Assembly: GCA_944326035.1 (NCBI GenBank)
Contig: CALVCS010000011.1
Coordinates: 124,001-188,000 of the forward strand
DNA length: 64,000 bases
Source of the DNA: an uncultured Alistipes sp.
GTDB lineage: Bacteria; Bacteroidota; Bacteroidia; Bacteroidales; Rikenellaceae
Direction: 5' to 3'
Shown: in pieces, positions 62,170 through 64,000 of the stretch
How the letters are laid out: each line of letters opens with the position of its first letter
Position numbering within the stretch: the first letter of the stretch is position 1
Notes under the pieces: generated by a model
Databases searched by the model: none
What the model was told of the DNA's origin: nothing
The model's input: the letters and a program-made list of their open reading frames with translations, nothing else
Translations under genes and position numbers: made by a program

Positions 62170-63141
62170 TTAGTCGAAAGATTGCATACCCGACTGGGCG
62201 ATTTTCATCATTTTCTGGTATTGGTTGTAGTCCAGCTCCAGGAAGAAGTAGTGGATGGGGTCTACCCGCATGCCGTTATGGCGCACTTCGTAATGGAGAT
62301 GGGGCGCCAGGGAGAGCCCTGTATTGCCCGACTGGGCGATGATGTCGCCTCGACGCACGGTCTGTCCTTTGCGGACATAGATTTTTCCCAGATGGCTGTA
62401 AGAGGTCGTATAACCGTTTCCATGGTTAATGACGACGGTGTTTCCGGACGAGGTACGACGGGTGACGACATCCGAAACGCGTCCGTCGGCGGTGGCAAAG
62501 ACGCGCGATCCTTCTCCTACCGTGAAATCGACCCCCTGATGGGCCGTCAGACTCTTATAAAAGGGGTGGATACGCATCCCGTAAGAGGCGGTCAGCAGGG
62601 TGAGTTCCGGATTGACGACAGGTTGGATAGCCGGAAGGTAGTTCAACTTGTCTTGCAAGGAGTCCATTTTTCCTTCAAGGGTCAGCAACATCTCGTGTTC
62701 TCGGTTGACGGATTGGGTCAGGGCGTTCAGTTTGGCGAAAAACTCCTCGCCCAACTCCTTGTTCGATTGCGACAGCAACGCTTCGTGCGCCTCCCATTTT
62801 TTCTTTTCGAAATCCGCATCGAAATTGTACGGTTCCGACTCGAACAGGGTGCGGAAAACGTTTTTGTCGCGTTCGATCACATAGTTGAGCACTTTCTCCA
62901 GGGTGTCGTAGCGGTCGTTCAGCTTTTGGTACTCTTCTTTTAACAGGCGGGAGTGCTGCTTCATGCGATATTCCACCGGTGTGTCGAAAAAGAACGAAAA
63001 GGCAATATAGTACACGATTGCAATCCCGATCCAGGCCAGGATGTGCACGAAGGCCCGCAACAGTTTCTCCCGGAATCGAACCCGAGACTTTTCACCGCGA
63101 GGCAGGGTGTTTTTATAATAGGAGTGGGGATCTTCGCTCAT
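62170..63141 (-). CDS. Membrane-anchored M23 peptidase 1 (LytM-like)
   Basis: A 323-residue protein with one N-terminal membrane helix (about 30-52, AFVHILAWIGIAIVYYIAFS), a coiled-coil region (about 60-165) and a C-terminal M23 domain. Zinc-type residues are visible: HQGVDFTVG (His and Asp) and PHLHYEVRH (HxH), so it is likely an active peptidoglycan endopeptidase rather than a degenerate EnvC-like activator. It starts 2 bp after the stop of a paralogue, so they are co-transcribed. Confidence 0.88.
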   Translation of the reverse strand: MSEDPHSYYKNTLPRGEKSRVRFREKLLRAFVHILAWIGIAIVYYIAFSFFFDTPVEYRMKQHSRLLKEEYQKLNDRYDTLEKVLNYVIERDKNVFRTLFESEPYNFDADFEKKKWEAHEALLSQSNKELGEEFFAKLNALTQSVNREHEMLLTLEGKMDSLQDKLNYLPAIQPVVNPELTLLTASYGMRIHPFYKSLTAHQGVDFTVGEGSRVFATADGRVSDVVTRRTSSGNTVVINHGNGYTTSYSHLGKIYVRKGQTVRRGDIIAQSGNTGLSLAPHLHYEVRHNGMRVDPIHYFFLELDYNQYQKMMKIAQSGMQSFD

Positions 63142-63143
63142 GG

Positions 63144-64000
63144 CTATTCGGTTTCATAAGTGGTCGTACGTGCCGATTCGATGATGCGGGCGAATTCCTC
63201 TTCGCTCATATCGCGGCTGAAGTAGTTGAGCGGATCCACCACATGACCGCGGTAGATCACCTCGTAGTGAAGGTGTGGGCCTGTGGATCGGCCGGTATTG
63301 CCCAGTTCCCCGATCTTCTCGCCTCGTTTGACGCGTTGGCCCGGGACGACGTCGATTTTGCTGAGGTGGGCATAGCGGGTTTTGTACCCGAAACCGTGGT
63401 TGAGCAGGATCTGTTTCCCGTATCCGCTCGACCCCTCGTTATCGAACGCCACCTGCCCATCACCGGTAGCATAGACCGGATCGCCGATCCGGCCCCCCAA
63501 ATCGATCCCTTTATGGCCGATCATGCGACCCGAAATGGGATGAACGCGTGTTCCGAAGGCTCCGATATGGCCTCTCAGACCTTTCCGATTGATGGGCCAG
63601 ATGGCCGGGATGGATTCGGCCATGCGCTCTTTGTTGCGGGCCAATACCTCCAGTTCGTCCATGGATTTGGATTCGAGGTAGAGCTTGCGGGCCATGGCAT
63701 CCATGTCTTGCCAGGTGTCGATCATCAGCGACGAGTAGAGATCGTGCTGCATGTGGCGATACTTGCTGTCTGGATAGGGGGTGTAGATGCCTTTCAGGTC
63801 CAACGTGTCGGCGCCGAACAACGAACGATAGACCTGATAGTCGCGATGGTGGATTTCGTTGAGACGATTGGTCGCGGCACGCACCTTGTTGTTGAGAATG
63901 TTGTATTGGAGGATCATCTCGGCTTCGGCCTGGTTGATGCGGTACATCTTGGGCGTATAGAAGAAGAACGAGAAGAGCAGATTGACGATCGACGCGAGGA
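63144..64000 (-). CDS. Membrane-anchored M23 peptidase 2, start outside the window
   Basis: The frame is open through the right edge: residues just before the internal ATG 63947 read LASIVNLLFSFFFYTPKM, the end of a membrane helix, so the true start lies beyond base 64000. The coiled-coil middle and C-terminal M23 domain (HKGIDLGGR, GPHLHYEVIY) match the neighbouring gene, including the TP after the membrane helix. A likely active peptidoglycan endopeptidase. Confidence 0.87.
   Translation of the reverse strand, partial: LASIVNLLFSFFFYTPKMYRINQAEAEMILQYNILNNKVRAATNRLNEIHHRDYQVYRSLFGADTLDLKGIYTPYPDSKYRHMQHDLYSSLMIDTWQDMDAMARKLYLESKSMDELEVLARNKERMAESIPAIWPINRKGLRGHIGAFGTRVHPISGRMIGHKGIDLGGRIGDPVYATGDGQVAFDNEGSSGYGKQILLNHGFGYKTRYAHLSKIDVVPGQRVKRGEKIGELGNTGRSTGPHLHYEVIYRGHVVDPLNYFSRDMSEEEFARIIESARTTTYETE

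Noticed and set aside
63070..63095. tRNA T-arm-like GGGTTCGATTCC on the minus strand
   Set aside because: It encodes part of the M23 peptidase N-terminus, and no acceptor, D or anticodon arm surrounds it.

Overview
The window is about 64 kb of chromosome from a member of the Bacteroidota, most likely order Bacteroidales. It is moderately GC-rich, so a Rikenellaceae/Alistipes-like genome is plausible, but I cannot prove the genus. The evidence is threefold. Many genes are preceded by the phylum's promoter signature (a -7 box TAnnTTTG, several with a -33 TTTG about 20 nt upstream). Shine-Dalgarno sequences are mostly absent. The gene content is typical of the phylum: type III glutamine synthetase, DUF5689 lipoproteins, a TonB-dependent-receptor-like barrel, an HU/CCDC81-like protein, LptE and BamD lipoproteins, and a GIN-domain (DUF2807) protein. 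I found no rRNA, tRNA, insertion sequence, prophage or CRISPR array.

Layout. 1-8.4 kb: the 3' part of dnaE, trxA, menA and a CvfB-like RNA-binding protein on the minus strand, then a lytic transglycosylase directly followed by uvrA. 8.4-8.7 kb: a gene-free gap with a strong 19-bp hairpin and a helically phased series of DnaA-box-like 9-mers. 8.7-12.5 kb: a minus-strand operon of a metallo-beta-lactamase-fold hydrolase, a cobalamin-type radical SAM protein and a short-chain dehydrogenase. 12.6-16.5 kb: a peptide (POT) transporter diverging from a glycogen branching enzyme. 16.6-20.7 kb: GtrA, a gap that folds into several hairpins, a GT39/ArnT-like membrane glycosyltransferase and an alpha-oxoamine synthase (sphingolipid or sulfonolipid type). 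20.9-25.1 kb: bamD-rpoZ-coaBC-recN. 25.4-30.5 kb: leuA-leuC-leuD plus a second leuA/cimA-like gene. 30.5-33.7 kb: a GH88 lipoprotein, a 500-bp gap and an arginine-decarboxylase-like enzyme.

33.9-38.0 kb: an envelope operon (HU-like membrane protein, sigma-54 activator, lptE, a TPR-like protein, secG). 38.3-44.9 kb: a TonB-dependent-receptor-like barrel, two DUF5689 lipoproteins and a membrane-anchored NUC1 nuclease, with obg on the opposite strand between the last two; this looks like a nucleic-acid capture or scavenging locus. 45.0-49.4 kb: an LTXXQ/Spy-like periplasmic protein, era and a large macroglobulin-like secreted protein. 49.9-52.7 kb: rplM-rpsI and rpsB-tsf. 52.9-59.8 kb: AddA-like helicase-nuclease diverging from a GIN-domain protein and an AddB-like nuclease. 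59.9-64 kb: glnN and two paralogous membrane-anchored M23 peptidases, the second running off the right edge.

The observations I rate most worth checking are the phased DnaA-box-like array at 8489-8572, the TonB/DUF5689/nuclease locus, the CX4CX2C radical SAM protein, and the structured gap at about 17.2-17.45 kb.
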